A DNA stretch of 64,000 nt, taken from assembly GCA_031431475.1 (NCBI GenBank), contig JANPDL010000035.1, forward strand, positions 1 through 64,000, given 5' to 3'. Every line of letters begins with the position of its first letter. The stretch's first letter is position 1. A model generated the notes under the pieces. That model ran no database searches. It saw nothing but the letters and a program-made list of their open reading frames with translations, and was not told the origin of the DNA. This document shows, piece after piece, positions 7,891-16,747 of the stretch. The position numbers and the translations under genes are program-made. This DNA is from JADCCX01 sp031431475 (GTDB taxonomy: Bacteria > Pseudomonadota > Alphaproteobacteria > Rhizobiales > Beijerinckiaceae).

Positions 7891-9606
7891 ATGTCAGTTG
7901 CCATGAATACAATTCCCGCCAATTCGGGCCGCGAGGATTTCGCCGCCCTGTTGAATGAATCGTTCGGCTCGAACGATGCGATGGAAGGCTCTGTGATCAA
8001 GGGCAAGGTCGTCGCCATCGAGAAGGACATGGCTGTCGTCGACGTCGGCCTGAAGACGGAAGGGCGCATCGCCCTCAAGGAATTCGCAAACCCCGACAAG
8101 ACCAACACCCTCAAGGTGGGTGACACGGTCGAGGTTTATCTCGAGCGCATCGAGAATGCCCTGGGCGAGGCTGTCATCAGCCGCGACAAGGCACGACGCG
8201 AAGAGAGCTGGGTCAAGCTGGAGCAGGCCTTCGAGAAGCAGGAGAAGGTTGACGGCGTGATCTTCAACACCGTCAAGGGCGGCTACACTGTCGATCTCGA
8301 CGGCGCAGTGGCCTTCTTGCCGCGTTCACAGGTGGACATCCGTCCGATCCGCGACGTCAACCCGCTGATGAACGTGCCACAGCCTTTCGTGATCCTGAAA
8401 ATGGATCGCCGCCGCGGCAACATCGTGGTGTCGCGCCGCACGGTTCTCGAAGAAACCCGCGCCGGTCAGCGTCAGGAGCTGGTGTCCAATCTCGAAGAGG
8501 GCCAGGTCATCGACGGCGTGGTCAAGAATATCACCGATTACGGTGCCTTCGTGGATCTGGGCGGCATCGACGGCCTGCTGCATGTCACCGACATCGCGTG
8601 GCGTCGTGTCAACCATCCGTCAGAGGTTCTGACGGTCGGTCAGACAGTCAAGGTCAAGATCGTCAAGATCAACCAGGAAACCCACCGCATCAGCCTCGGC
8701 ATGAAGCAGCTTCTGGAAGATCCGTGGTCCGGCATCGCGGCGAAATACGCGCTGCAGGCCAAGTTCACGGGCCGCGTCACCAACATCACGGATTACGGTG
8801 CCTTCGTGGAGCTGGAGCCAGGCATCGAAGGCCTGATCCATGTGTCCGAAATGTCCTGGACAAAGAAGAACGTGCATCCCGGCAAGATCCTGTCGACAAC
8901 GCAGGAAGTCGAAGTGCAGGTTCTGGAAGTGGACGCCTCCAAGCGTCGCATCTCGCTGGGCCTTAAGCAGACCACGGGCAATCCGTGGGAGACCTTCACC
9001 TCCAAGAACCCGATCGGCACAATTGTCGAGGGCGAAGTCAAGAACAAGACCGAGTTCGGTCTGTTCCTCGGCCTCGAAGGCGATGTGGACGGCATGGTTC
9101 ATCTGTCGGATCTGGACTGGAACCGTCCGGGCGAGCAGGCGATCGAGGACTTCAAGAAGGGCGACATGGTCAAGGCCGTGGTGCTTGATGTTGATGTCGA
9201 GAAGGAGCGTATCTCTCTCGGCGTGAAGCAGGTCACCGGTGCGGATCCGTTCGCTTCGGCAGACGACATCAAGAAGAACCAGATCGTCACCTGCGAGATC
9301 ACCGCCGTCAATGACGGTGGCCTCGAGGTCAAGCTGGTCGGCACCGACCTCTCGACGTTCATCCGCCGTGCGGATCTTTCCCGTGATCGCAACGAACAGC
9401 GCCCTGAGCGCTTCGCTGCAGGCGAGAAGATCGATGCCCGCGTCATCCTGTTCGACAAGAAGGCCCGCAAGGTCCAGGTGTCGATCAAGGCGCTGGAAAT
9501 CCACGAGGAGAAGGAAGCCGTGGCGCAGTATGGATCGCAGGATTCGGGTGCTTCGCTTGGCGATATCCTGGGCGCTGCCCTCAAGAACGCTGGTCCGAAG
9601 AAGTAA
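7891..9606 (+). CDS. rpsA: 30S ribosomal protein S1
   Basis: A 571-residue protein made of six S1 (OB-fold) repeats spaced roughly every 85 residues from about residue 30; repeats three and four show the near-identical signature NITDYGAFVDLG/NITDYGAFVELE, and each ends in RISLG-type strands. S1 binds mRNA and helps load leaders with weak or structured ribosome binding sites on the 30S subunit. Length and repeat number match the alphaproteobacterial protein. Start 7891 is preceded by CGGAG at proper spacing; a second ATG four codons on is less likely. Two hairpins, the second followed by a T run, end the transcript. Confidence 0.98.
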   Translation: MSVAMNTIPANSGREDFAALLNESFGSNDAMEGSVIKGKVVAIEKDMAVVDVGLKTEGRIALKEFANPDKTNTLKVGDTVEVYLERIENALGEAVISRDKARREESWVKLEQAFEKQEKVDGVIFNTVKGGYTVDLDGAVAFLPRSQVDIRPIRDVNPLMNVPQPFVILKMDRRRGNIVVSRRTVLEETRAGQRQELVSNLEEGQVIDGVVKNITDYGAFVDLGGIDGLLHVTDIAWRRVNHPSEVLTVGQTVKVKIVKINQETHRISLGMKQLLEDPWSGIAAKYALQAKFTGRVTNITDYGAFVELEPGIEGLIHVSEMSWTKKNVHPGKILSTTQEVEVQVLEVDASKRRISLGLKQTTGNPWETFTSKNPIGTIVEGEVKNKTEFGLFLGLEGDVDGMVHLSDLDWNRPGEQAIEDFKKGDMVKAVVLDVDVEKERISLGVKQVTGADPFASADDIKKNQIVTCEITAVNDGGLEVKLVGTDLSTFIRRADLSRDRNEQRPERFAAGEKIDARVILFDKKARKVQVSIKALEIHEEKEAVAQYGSQDSGASLGDILGAALKNAGPKK

Positions 9607-9617
9607 TTCTTCTGTTC

Positions 9618-9682
9618 TGCGCCGCTTCACGCGGCGCACAATCCATCATCCGCATGGCGCATCCGCGTCATGCGGATTTTTT
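9618..9682 (+). terminator. Rho-independent terminator after rpsA
   Basis: Two consecutive hairpins: TGCGCCGC (9618-9625) with GCGGCGCA (9631-9638), then ATCCGCATG (9648-9656) with CATGCGGAT (9669-9677), the latter running into six T. Placed 11 bases after the rpsA stop. The second is a canonical intrinsic terminator. Confidence 0.88.
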
Positions 9683-9710
9683 GTCTGTATCTTTCTGGCA
9701 GGTCATGGCC

Positions 9711-10997
9711 ATGCGCGGCATCGGGATCGATTTCGGCACCACCAACAGCGTCATCGCCATCGCGGATGACACAGGCGCGGTGCATGCGATGTCCTGGCCC
9801 TCCACCGAGGGGCTGACCCCGACCTATCGAACCGCACTCGCGTTCCGGGTGCAGACCACAGATGGCGTGCGCAAAACAGCGACGCGCGCTGGACCTGCCG
9901 CCATTGCCTGGGCGCTTGACCCCGAAGGCAACCAGCGCTTCGTACAATCCATCAAGACGCATCTGGGCTCGAGTGCCTTTCGCGAAACGCGCATTTTTGG
10001 GCAGAAATTCACTCTGGAAGGCCTGATCGCGCTGTTCCTGCGCCATCTCGTGGAAGAAGGTGCGCTTCCCGACGGTGCAACATTCCCGGCGAATGTCGCC
10101 ATCGCGGCAGGACGGCCTGTGGTTTTTGCAGGTGATCGCCCGGATGAAGCGCTCGCCGTCACACGGCTCAAAGGCGCTTATGAAGCAGCGGGTCTCAGCA
10201 CGCCCGAACTGGTCTATGAGCCGTTGGGCGCAGCCTATTGGTATGCAAGAAGCCAGACTCGCCCACAAACTGTGCTGGTCGCGGATTTCGGTGGCGGCAC
10301 CAGCGATTTCTCCGTCATGCGCTTCGAGCACCAGAACGGGCGCCTGATTGCGGAGCCCCTCGCCCATGACGGTGTGGGCATCGCGGGCGATACCTTTGAT
10401 TACCGAATCATCGATAACGTCATAGCGCCGCAACTCGGCAAGGACAGCCGCTACCGCTCTTTCGAGAAGCGCCTTCCGGTGCCACAGCATTTCTTCGCGG
10501 CGTTCTCGCGCTGGCATCAGCTGTCATGGCTTAAGGACCCGAAGATACTGGCAAGTCTCGATGCCATCACGGACGAATCCGAGGAACCGGACAAGCTGAC
10601 GGCGCTGCGCACTATCATTGACCACGATCTGGGGCTGGACCTCTACGCAGCGGTGACGGCAGCCAAGATGCAGCTTTCATCTGAGGATAGCACTGAAATG
10701 CGCTTTGACCGGTCCGGAGTCCGCCTCAATGCACGCATCGCGCGCAAAGATTTCGAGCACTGGATCGCAGCCGATATCGCGAAGATCAAGGCGGCGATGG
10801 AACGCGCCATCGACTCGGCGGGGCTGGACGATGCCGCAATCGATGCGGTGTTCATGACGGGCGGCACGTCCTATGTTCCTGCGGTCAAGCGCCTGTTCAG
10901 CCAACGGTTTGGCGATCAGCGCATCCACGTCGGCAATGCCTTCCAGTCCGTGGCGTCAGGTCTATCGCTGGTGGCGCGTGACCGGGCTATGGCGTAA
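9711..10997 (+). CDS. Hsp70-like (YegD-type) chaperone ATPase
   Basis: A 428-residue actin/Hsp70-fold protein. The first phosphate loop GIDFGTTNSV opens the protein, the second VADFGGGTSDFSV lies near residue 190, and the adenosine motif MTGGTSYVPAV near residue 385. The C-terminal peptide-binding half of DnaK is absent, as in E. coli YegD, so it is a short Hsp70 relative. The client is unknown. Start 9711 rather than 9705 because GGCAGG at 9697-9702 is better spaced for it. It stands alone between the rpsA terminator and sppA, where relatives usually have rpsA directly followed by sppA. Confidence 0.85.
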   Translation: MRGIGIDFGTTNSVIAIADDTGAVHAMSWPSTEGLTPTYRTALAFRVQTTDGVRKTATRAGPAAIAWALDPEGNQRFVQSIKTHLGSSAFRETRIFGQKFTLEGLIALFLRHLVEEGALPDGATFPANVAIAAGRPVVFAGDRPDEALAVTRLKGAYEAAGLSTPELVYEPLGAAYWYARSQTRPQTVLVADFGGGTSDFSVMRFEHQNGRLIAEPLAHDGVGIAGDTFDYRIIDNVIAPQLGKDSRYRSFEKRLPVPQHFFAAFSRWHQLSWLKDPKILASLDAITDESEEPDKLTALRTIIDHDLGLDLYAAVTAAKMQLSSEDSTEMRFDRSGVRLNARIARKDFEHWIAADIAKIKAAMERAIDSAGLDDAAIDAVFMTGGTSYVPAVKRLFSQRFGDQRIHVGNAFQSVASGLSLVARDRAMA

Positions 10998-11084
10998 GCC
11001 CACAATACCTTTCAGTTTTTCCGCCGTCCCGCTTGTCTCCGCCACAATCCAGTGGCAGCAGTATCCCCCTAACAGGAGTGATCC

Positions 11085-12053
11085 ATGGCCTTTGATGCCG
11101 ACACCATGGCGGAACGCCGCCGCCTCACCCGCAAGCTTTCGCTCTGGCGGGTGCTGGCCGTGGTTGCGGGCTGCGTGGCCCTTGTTGGACTGGCTGTCGG
11201 CATTTTCGGACGGTCGATGTTCAACACAACGAGCGCGCATGTTGCCCGCGTCACCGTCAGTGGAGTTATCACCGGGGACCGGCAGACTCTGCGTATTCTC
11301 GATGATGTATCGAAATCAAATGCGGCTGGCGTGCTCCTGGTTATAGACAGTCCGGGCGGCACGGTGCCGGGCTCGGAAATGCTGCACGACAGCATCCGCC
11401 GCCTGTCCGAGAAGAAACCGGTGGTGGCGGTGGTCAACAACCTCGCGGCATCCGGTGGTTATATCGCAGCAATGGGTGCCGACCGTATCGTGGCGCGGCA
11501 AACTTCCATCGTCGGCTCAATCGGTGTGATTTTCCAGATGCCGAATGTGGCGCAACTTCTCGACAAGGTTGGCGTCAAGGTCGAGATAGTGCGCTCCACA
11601 CCGCTGAAGGCCGCTCCTTCAGGAACTGAGCCGACGTCACCTGAGGCACGCGCCGCCGTCAATGCGCTTGTTCTGGAGAGTTACGACTGGTTCAAAGGCA
11701 TGGTGAAGGCGCGGCGCGGCATGGATGATGCGCAACTTGCTGTTGTCACCGATGGCCGGGTGTTCTCGGGACGCCAAGCTGTCGATCTCAAGCTGATCGA
11801 CGAGGTTGGCGGCGAACGCGAGGCGCTGGCTTGGCTTGAACGCGAAAAGGGCGTTGCGAAGGATCTGCCGATTCGCGAATGGCGCAGGCGCTCCAGCTTC
11901 GAGGAATTCGGCCTGTCCGGATCGCTTGCGGGTGCGGCGCGCGGACTGGGTCTGGCGCGTTTCGCAGACACGATGGAGCGCGTGGGAGGACAGGTCGAGG
12001 CGCTTTCGCTTGACGGCTTGCTGGCGGTCTGGCAGCCTGCTCTGGAAAATTGA
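11085..12053 (+). CDS. sppA: Signal peptide peptidase SppA, short form
   Basis: A 322-residue membrane-anchored serine protease of family S49 that degrades cleaved signal peptides. An N-terminal membrane helix spans about residues 19-43. The Ser/Lys dyad is visible: serine 123 in NLAASGGYIA and lysine 175 in STPLKAAPSG. IDSPGGT near residue 88 is the family's oxyanion-side loop. Length matches the short bacterial 36K form rather than the double-domain E. coli type. AACAGGAG lies just before the start. It precedes ihfB and a LapA-domain gene, a conserved alphaproteobacterial order. Confidence 0.95.
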   Translation: MAFDADTMAERRRLTRKLSLWRVLAVVAGCVALVGLAVGIFGRSMFNTTSAHVARVTVSGVITGDRQTLRILDDVSKSNAAGVLLVIDSPGGTVPGSEMLHDSIRRLSEKKPVVAVVNNLAASGGYIAAMGADRIVARQTSIVGSIGVIFQMPNVAQLLDKVGVKVEIVRSTPLKAAPSGTEPTSPEARAAVNALVLESYDWFKGMVKARRGMDDAQLAVVTDGRVFSGRQAVDLKLIDEVGGEREALAWLEREKGVAKDLPIREWRRRSSFEEFGLSGSLAGAARGLGLARFADTMERVGGQVEALSLDGLLAVWQPALEN

Positions 12054-12089
12054 GCAGATTCAATAACCTGCAATCACAGAGCCCGTCCC

Positions 12090-12386
12090 ATGATCAAGTC
12101 AGAACTTGTCCTCAAGATTGCTGAACGCAACCCTCATCTCTATCACCGGGACGTCGAGACCATCGTCAATACGGTGCTCCTTACCATTACCAATGCGCTG
12201 AAAACCGGCGACCGCGTGGAACTTCGTGGCTTCGGAGCCTTCTCGGCCAAGCAGCGCCGCGCCCGCACGGGACGCAACCCGCGCACCGGAGAACAGGTGT
12301 CGGTTGACCAGAAGCTGGCGCCGGCCTTCAAGACGGGCAAGGATCTGCGCCTGCGGCTCAACGGAAAATCGCTAAAGAAATCCTGA
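12090..12386 (+). CDS. ihfB: Integration host factor beta subunit
   Basis: A 98-residue HU/IHF-family DNA-bending protein. The N-terminal helices (MIKSELVLKIAERNPHLY) are followed by the beta-arm with RNPRTGEQV near residue 61-69, the arginine/proline tip that intercalates into the minor groove. The sequence ERNPHLYHRDVE is the beta-subunit type rather than HU. It pairs with an IhfA encoded elsewhere. It lies 36 bases after sppA and 22 bases before the LapA-domain gene, probably one transcript. Confidence 0.95.
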   Translation: MIKSELVLKIAERNPHLYHRDVETIVNTVLLTITNALKTGDRVELRGFGAFSAKQRRARTGRNPRTGEQVSVDQKLAPAFKTGKDLRLRLNGKSLKKS

Positions 12387-12408
12387 TGCCAGGAGCAGGA
12401 ACGCTGCC

Positions 12409-12747
12409 ATGATGCGTTATCTCAAACTCCTTATCGCTTTGCCGGTTGGAGCTGTCATCGTGGGTCTTGCGGTCAACAACAGGAATGCTGTCAAGCTGGT
12501 GTACTGGCCGGAGCAACTGGGTGGTGAACTGGCGCTCACACTGCCGCTCTTCGCTGCCCTGATGCTGGCCCTGATGACAGGCGTCGTGATTGGCGGCATG
12601 GCAACATGGCTGACGCAGGGTGGCCACCGCCGGGCGGAACGGCAGTATCGCCGCGAGGCTGAGCGCCTGAAAAGCGAAGCGGGGCGGTTGAAGGCAATGC
12701 AGCCTGCATCAACAGAACTCGCGCTGCCCATGCTCAAGAGCCGCTGA
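12409..12747 (+). CDS. LapA-domain (DUF1049) membrane protein
   Basis: A 112-residue inner-membrane protein. Two hydrophobic helices are visible, about residues 5-24 and 43-65, followed by a charged helical tail rich in R, E and K, which would be cytoplasmic. This matches the LapA assembly domain family; in E. coli the related LapA/LapB pair adjusts lipopolysaccharide synthesis. In Alphaproteobacteria the gene sits behind ihfB, as here. Its stop overlaps the next start (TGATG). Confidence 0.85.
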   Translation: MMRYLKLLIALPVGAVIVGLAVNNRNAVKLVYWPEQLGGELALTLPLFAALMLALMTGVVIGGMATWLTQGGHRRAERQYRREAERLKSEAGRLKAMQPASTELALPMLKSR

Positions 12748-13697
12748 TGCGCGTCGTCTCCGCGGCGGAGATAGGCGCCGCGCTCACATTTCCAACCCTG
12801 ATCAGTGCACTGCGTAATGCCTTTGCAGGCGAGATCGTGGTTCCTGTACGCCATCACCATGCCATCGAGCGCGAAGGACATGCGACAGCCACGCATCTGC
12901 TGATGCCGGCCTGGACAAAGCTCCCCGAAAATAATTTTCTGGGCACCAAGATCGTCAATGTCTTTCCGGATAATGGCAGAAAGGGCCTGCCAAGCATCTA
13001 TGGCACCTATCTGCTGATGTCGGGTGAAACCGGCGAGACGCTGGCCGCCATGGATGGCACCCGGCTGACGGCTTGGCGTACAGCCGCAGCTTCGGCGCTT
13101 GCGGCGTCGTACATTGCGCGGGAGGATGCCAGCCGGATGCTGATGGTGGGGGCTGGCGCTCTGGCCCCGTTCCTGATCCGGGCGCATGCCAGCGTGCGGC
13201 CGATCCGTCATGTTACCCTTTGGAACCACAACCGCAGCAAGGCGGAGGCACTGGCGGCAGAGCTTGAGGATACCGGCCTTGAAATAGCCATTGCTGACAC
13301 GCTTGAGGCTGCCGTGCAGCAGTCGGATATCATCTCGTGCGCCACGCTTTCGGGGCAGCCGCTCGTCAAGGGAGCCTGGCTCAAGCCCGGCGCGCATCTC
13401 GACCTCGTTGGTGCCTATAATCCAGCCATGCGCGAGAGCGACGACGATTGCCTGCGCCGCGCGCAGATCTATGTCGACACGCGCGGTGGTGCGCTGAAGG
13501 AAGGCGGCGACATCGTGCAGCCCCTGGCAGATGGCGTCATCACCAAAGCGGATGTGCGCGGCGATCTCTTTGATCTTTGCCGTAGCAGCGTGAAGCCCAA
13601 GCGCAAGCCCGACGACATCACTCTGTTCAAATCGGTCGGCGCGGCGATCGAGGATCTTGCCGCCGCCATGCTGGTGTGGCGGCAGATCACCCGCTAG
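12747..13697 (+). CDS. Ornithine cyclodeaminase/mu-crystallin family protein
   Basis: A 316-residue NAD(P)-binding protein. The substrate-side domain contains TRLTAWRTAAASALAA near residue 100, a hallmark of the family with the conserved arginine; the Rossmann part carries MVGAGALAPF near residue 130, then WNHNRSKAEAL. Members include ornithine cyclodeaminase, alanine dehydrogenase and ketimine reductases; the sequence does not settle which. Start codon overlaps the stop of the LapA gene. Relatives often have trpF here, so this is a local difference. Confidence 0.88.
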   Translation: MRVVSAAEIGAALTFPTLISALRNAFAGEIVVPVRHHHAIEREGHATATHLLMPAWTKLPENNFLGTKIVNVFPDNGRKGLPSIYGTYLLMSGETGETLAAMDGTRLTAWRTAAASALAASYIAREDASRMLMVGAGALAPFLIRAHASVRPIRHVTLWNHNRSKAEALAAELEDTGLEIAIADTLEAAVQQSDIISCATLSGQPLVKGAWLKPGAHLDLVGAYNPAMRESDDDCLRRAQIYVDTRGGALKEGGDIVQPLADGVITKADVRGDLFDLCRSSVKPKRKPDDITLFKSVGAAIEDLAAAMLVWRQITR

Positions 13698-13720
13698 GGT
13701 AAGCCAACAGGAGAATCGCC

Positions 13721-14215
13721 TTGGCCGACCATCATCACCATGATCACGGGCATGATCACCCCCATGATCCGGTGGCCGAGGCCGAAGCGCACTGCGCCCG
13801 GAAGGGCCTGCGCCTCACCGATACACGCCGCCATGTCTTCGAGGCGCTGGCGAAAAGCCAGCAGGCGCTTGGGGCCTATGACCTGATCGAGGTGCTGGCG
13901 GGCAACGGCCACAAGCGCTTGGCTCCGATCTCCGTATACCGAGCACTGGATTTCCTGCTGCAGGCCGGACTCGCCCACAAGATCGAGAGCCGCAATGCTT
14001 TCGTGGCCTGCCCGCATCAGCACGGCGCGGATGAGGTGGTGGTATTCATGATCTGCGATCAATGCGGCCGCGTGCAAGAATCCACGTCAGATGCCGTATC
14101 GAAAGCCATGGCCAGCGTGGCGAAAGGCCTGCATTTCCTGCCACGCGGTCAGGTGATCGAAATGCACGGACGCTGTTCGGGCTGTGGTGAAGCGGGCCAG
14201 GTGATGACGGCGTGA
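13721..14215 (+). CDS. zur: Fur-family regulator, Zur type
   Basis: A 164-residue metalloregulator starting at TTG, supported by AGGAG seven bases ahead. The N-terminus is extremely histidine-rich (ADHHHHDHGHDHPHD). A winged helix follows (LRLTDTRRHVFEAL, APISVYRALDFLLQ), then the metal and dimer region with CPHQHG, CDQCG and CSGCG cysteine pairs. The last two are the structural zinc clamps of Zur. Zur represses zinc uptake genes when zinc is plentiful. The gene overlaps the next by GTGA. No zinc uptake genes adjoin it, so the zinc assignment rests on sequence. Confidence 0.8.
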   Translation: MADHHHHDHGHDHPHDPVAEAEAHCARKGLRLTDTRRHVFEALAKSQQALGAYDLIEVLAGNGHKRLAPISVYRALDFLLQAGLAHKIESRNAFVACPHQHGADEVVVFMICDQCGRVQESTSDAVSKAMASVAKGLHFLPRGQVIEMHGRCSGCGEAGQVMTA

Positions 14216-14817
14216 GCGCCTCGCGCAGCAACCAAGGATATGGGTCGGAAGCCGAGCGCTTGGCGGTGCAGTACGAGAGCATCCGCTTCGAAGATGTACA
14301 TACGGACGTGCTGCATCTCTTCCCGAAGTCTCCGGCGCATGTGCTGGATATCGGAGCAGGAACAGGACGCGATGCCGCCGCGCTAACAAAGCTTGGTCAC
14401 CATGTTGTCGCGGTGGAACCGACGGTCGAACTACGGTTGTTGGGCCAGACTCTCCATGCAGACCAGCCCATTGATTGGATTGATGATGCTCTACCTGATC
14501 TTGATCTCTTGAGAAGCCGCAAGGATCAATTCAAACTGATCCTTCTGACAGCGGTATGGATGCATCTTGATCACGCAGAACGAAGCCGTGGCATTCTGGC
14601 GTTAAAATGCCTTGCTGACCGCGAAGGCCAAATCATCATGTCGCTTCGCCATGGCCCGTTTCCCGCAGGCCGGAGAATGTTTGATGTCTCGGCGGCAGAA
14701 ACGACAGCTCTGGCGTTGGAAAGCGGTCTGACAGTAAACCACGTTGGTTCACGGTCCGATCAGCAGGGGCGCACGGAAGTATCCTGGACGGTCATCGGCC
14801 TCCGCTCAGCGGCTTAA
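14212..14817 (+). CDS. Class I SAM-dependent methyltransferase
   Basis: A 201-residue protein beginning at GTG, overlapping the Zur stop. Motif I is VLDIGAGTGRDAAALTKLGH near residue 44, followed by acidic EPTVELR at the end of strand two and WMHLDHAER in the region that often holds motif IV-type contacts. The substrate cannot be read from the sequence. Its TAA shares bases with the stop of the convergent MOSC gene. Confidence 0.82.
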   Translation: MSASRSNQGYGSEAERLAVQYESIRFEDVHTDVLHLFPKSPAHVLDIGAGTGRDAAALTKLGHHVVAVEPTVELRLLGQTLHADQPIDWIDDALPDLDLLRSRKDQFKLILLTAVWMHLDHAERSRGILALKCLADREGQIIMSLRHGPFPAGRRMFDVSAAETTALALESGLTVNHVGSRSDQQGRTEVSWTVIGLRSAA

Positions 14818-15398
14818 ACGCCACCATAAACCCATTGCTCGGGAACCCGCGCCTCCAGCATCTCACCCGCTCTGATCACGCCAGGCTTCTCCACCCACCC
14901 CACCAGCCCGCGCGCGTGTTTCCCAGCGCGCACGAAGGCAATATCCAGTCCCTTTTGCTCCGGATAATGCGATGCCACCGAGCGCCCTGAAAAGCGGCAA
15001 GGCACGTTCAGCCCGTCGATCCGGATTGTCACGCCGCCTTCGAAAAACAGGCATGTACGCGGCGGTAGCAGGGTGAAATCGCGGATGCCGCTGATCAGCA
15101 GGTTGCCGCCGATCCATTCCGGCCTGATCGCCGGCACATCCATTCCCTTCGCGATGGTCACAAGATCATCCGGCGCGAGCAGGCTGAGCTGGCGCTCGTT
15201 GCGCATTTCCGTGCCGCGCGGATACCACGGCTCGCGGCCGCCCGAGCGGCGGGTGAAGCCACCATGGCGGTCACCGGCGATGCCTTCGAAGCCCAAAGTC
15301 AGGTTGTCCGTAGCGGTTGTCTCGAAGCTCTGCGGGTCGGCTGTGCGGAAAAGACCTTCGATCCTAGCGATAATTTTCTGGGGTGGGACGTGCTGCAT
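14814..15398 (-). CDS. MOSC-domain protein
   Basis: A 194-residue protein of the MOSC (molybdenum cofactor sulfurase C-terminal) family, which bind or transfer sulfur/sulfite on molybdenum cofactor or handle N-hydroxylated substrates. Seen: GFEGIAGDRHGGFTRRSG near residue 36, the family's diagnostic region, and NVPCRFSGRSV with the conserved cysteine near residue 133. Three bases overlap the convergent methyltransferase gene end to end. It is divergent from the YeeE transporter, giving a possible sulfur-related pair. Confidence 0.85.
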   Translation of the reverse strand: MQHVPPQKIIARIEGLFRTADPQSFETTATDNLTLGFEGIAGDRHGGFTRRSGGREPWYPRGTEMRNERQLSLLAPDDLVTIAKGMDVPAIRPEWIGGNLLISGIRDFTLLPPRTCLFFEGGVTIRIDGLNVPCRFSGRSVASHYPEQKGLDIAFVRAGKHARGLVGWVEKPGVIRAGEMLEARVPEQWVYGGV

Positions 15399-15516
15399 CG
15401 GCGTGATCTAGCGGTTTTCGCAAAGGTCGCCAAATAAACAATTTAACCGTCAAAAATTATGTGAAATGTGGATTATTGTAATTACTCTAGCTATAACGTA
15501 TATTAGGAAGATAAAA

Positions 15517-15530
15517 ACATCCAAGGATGT
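15517..15530 (+). promoter_or_regulatory. Inverted repeat covering the ribosome binding site of the YeeE gene
   Basis: ACATCC (15517-15522) and GGATGT (15525-15530) separated by AA, so that the AAGGA Shine-Dalgarno lies in the right arm just before the ATG at 15536. The surrounding 15420-15535 is strongly A+T-rich for this genome and contains TATAACGTATATTA (15492-15505), a candidate -10 or ArsR-type site. The function is inferred. Confidence 0.35.
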
Positions 15531-15535
15531 AAATT

Positions 15536-16747
15536 ATGAGCCCGACACGATCCGTTCAACCCTTGCCGACGTTCGTTGCCACGTTGGCATTGAGCACAAT
15601 CACCATCCTGGGCTTCCATAACGGCGGTCTCGCCATGGCAGGTCTTGCGCTGGCCGGTGCTCTTGCCGGTGTCTCGCTGTTGCAGGCTTCATTCGGCTTC
15701 ACGGCATCCTGGCGCGCGCTGGTGCTTGAGGGGCGCACGCATGGTCTGCGCGTGCAACTGCTGATGTTTGCCGTGGTGGGCGCGGTTGTCTTGCCGCTCA
15801 TCGCCTTTGGCGGCGGGGCCTACAAGGGTGCGCTGGCACCGGTTGGCGTCGCTGTGTTGCTGGGCGCGTTTCTCTTCGGCATCGGCATGCAGATCGCAGG
15901 CGCCTGCGCATCGGGATCGATGTTCGCGGCGGGCAGTGGCAGTCTCAAAAGCCTTTTCACCATCATCGGCTTTGTCATCGGTGTCACGGCAGCAGTCAGC
16001 AGCTTCGAAACATGGTCGGTCTGGCCGATCCTGCCGACGGTGTCCCTCACGCACAGCCTCGGCGGTTTCGGAGCGGTCGGCGCGCATCTGGTGACGTCGG
16101 CTTTCGCCATCACTCTGGCGCTGGTTTATGAAAAGCACCGGCGGGGTCAGATCGAAGGTTTGCTCTCTGATCGCACGAGGGAAACCGGTCTGTTCGGTCG
16201 CTGGCCGCTGCTGTGGGGTGCTGTTGGCCTTGGCATCGCTGCTATCCTGATCGTGCTGATGTCGGGCCGTCCTTGGGCACTGATCTCGGCCTATGCGCTT
16301 TGGGGCTCGAAGCTCGTGGCGCTGACGGGAGAGGACGTGAGCTTCTGGGGCCATTGGGCGGCGAACCCTGATATTCTGGAAAAGAGCATCTTTGCCGATG
16401 CGGCATCAGTCGTGGATCTCGGCACCATTGCCGGTGCCATGCTGGCTGCTGCAGTGACCGGAAAGTTTGCGCTTCGCGGCGGCTTGCCTCTGAAGAGCCT
16501 TGCGCTCGCACTGGTCGGCGGCATCATCATGGGTTTTGGCGCACGTCTATCCGTCGGCTGCAACATCGGCGCGTTCTTCTCTGGCATCGTCTCGGGGAGT
16601 CTGCACGGCTGGGTTTGGGGCGTGTTCGCAATTGCGGGTACGGCCTTTGCGCTGGGCTTCAAGGCGCTCGCTCAGCGTTTCTTCAGTGCCGGATCAAACG
16701 CCTCCGCCGGTAGAGAATCCATCCCTTCCGCCGCCCCCGCCGCCTGA
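15536..16747 (+). CDS. YeeE/YedE-family thiosulfate/sulfur transporter
   Basis: A 403-residue integral membrane protein with about nine or more hydrophobic helices and an internal two-fold pattern. Two cysteine motifs of the family are present: GACASGSMF near residue 122 and SVGCNIGAFFSG near residue 341. In the characterised YeeE (TsuA) such cysteines pass thiosulfate through the membrane. A TusA/YeeD partner gene is not adjacent. The last 54 bases overlap, on the other strand, the 3' end of the coiled-coil gene. Confidence 0.88.
   Translation: MSPTRSVQPLPTFVATLALSTITILGFHNGGLAMAGLALAGALAGVSLLQASFGFTASWRALVLEGRTHGLRVQLLMFAVVGAVVLPLIAFGGGAYKGALAPVGVAVLLGAFLFGIGMQIAGACASGSMFAAGSGSLKSLFTIIGFVIGVTAAVSSFETWSVWPILPTVSLTHSLGGFGAVGAHLVTSAFAITLALVYEKHRRGQIEGLLSDRTRETGLFGRWPLLWGAVGLGIAAILIVLMSGRPWALISAYALWGSKLVALTGEDVSFWGHWAANPDILEKSIFADAASVVDLGTIAGAMLAAAVTGKFALRGGLPLKSLALALVGGIIMGFGARLSVGCNIGAFFSGIVSGSLHGWVWGVFAIAGTAFALGFKALAQRFFSAGSNASAGRESIPSAAPAA

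Noticed and set aside
8620..9639. 339-codon frame antisense to rpsA
   Set aside because: It mirrors the S1 repeats and shows no own motifs.
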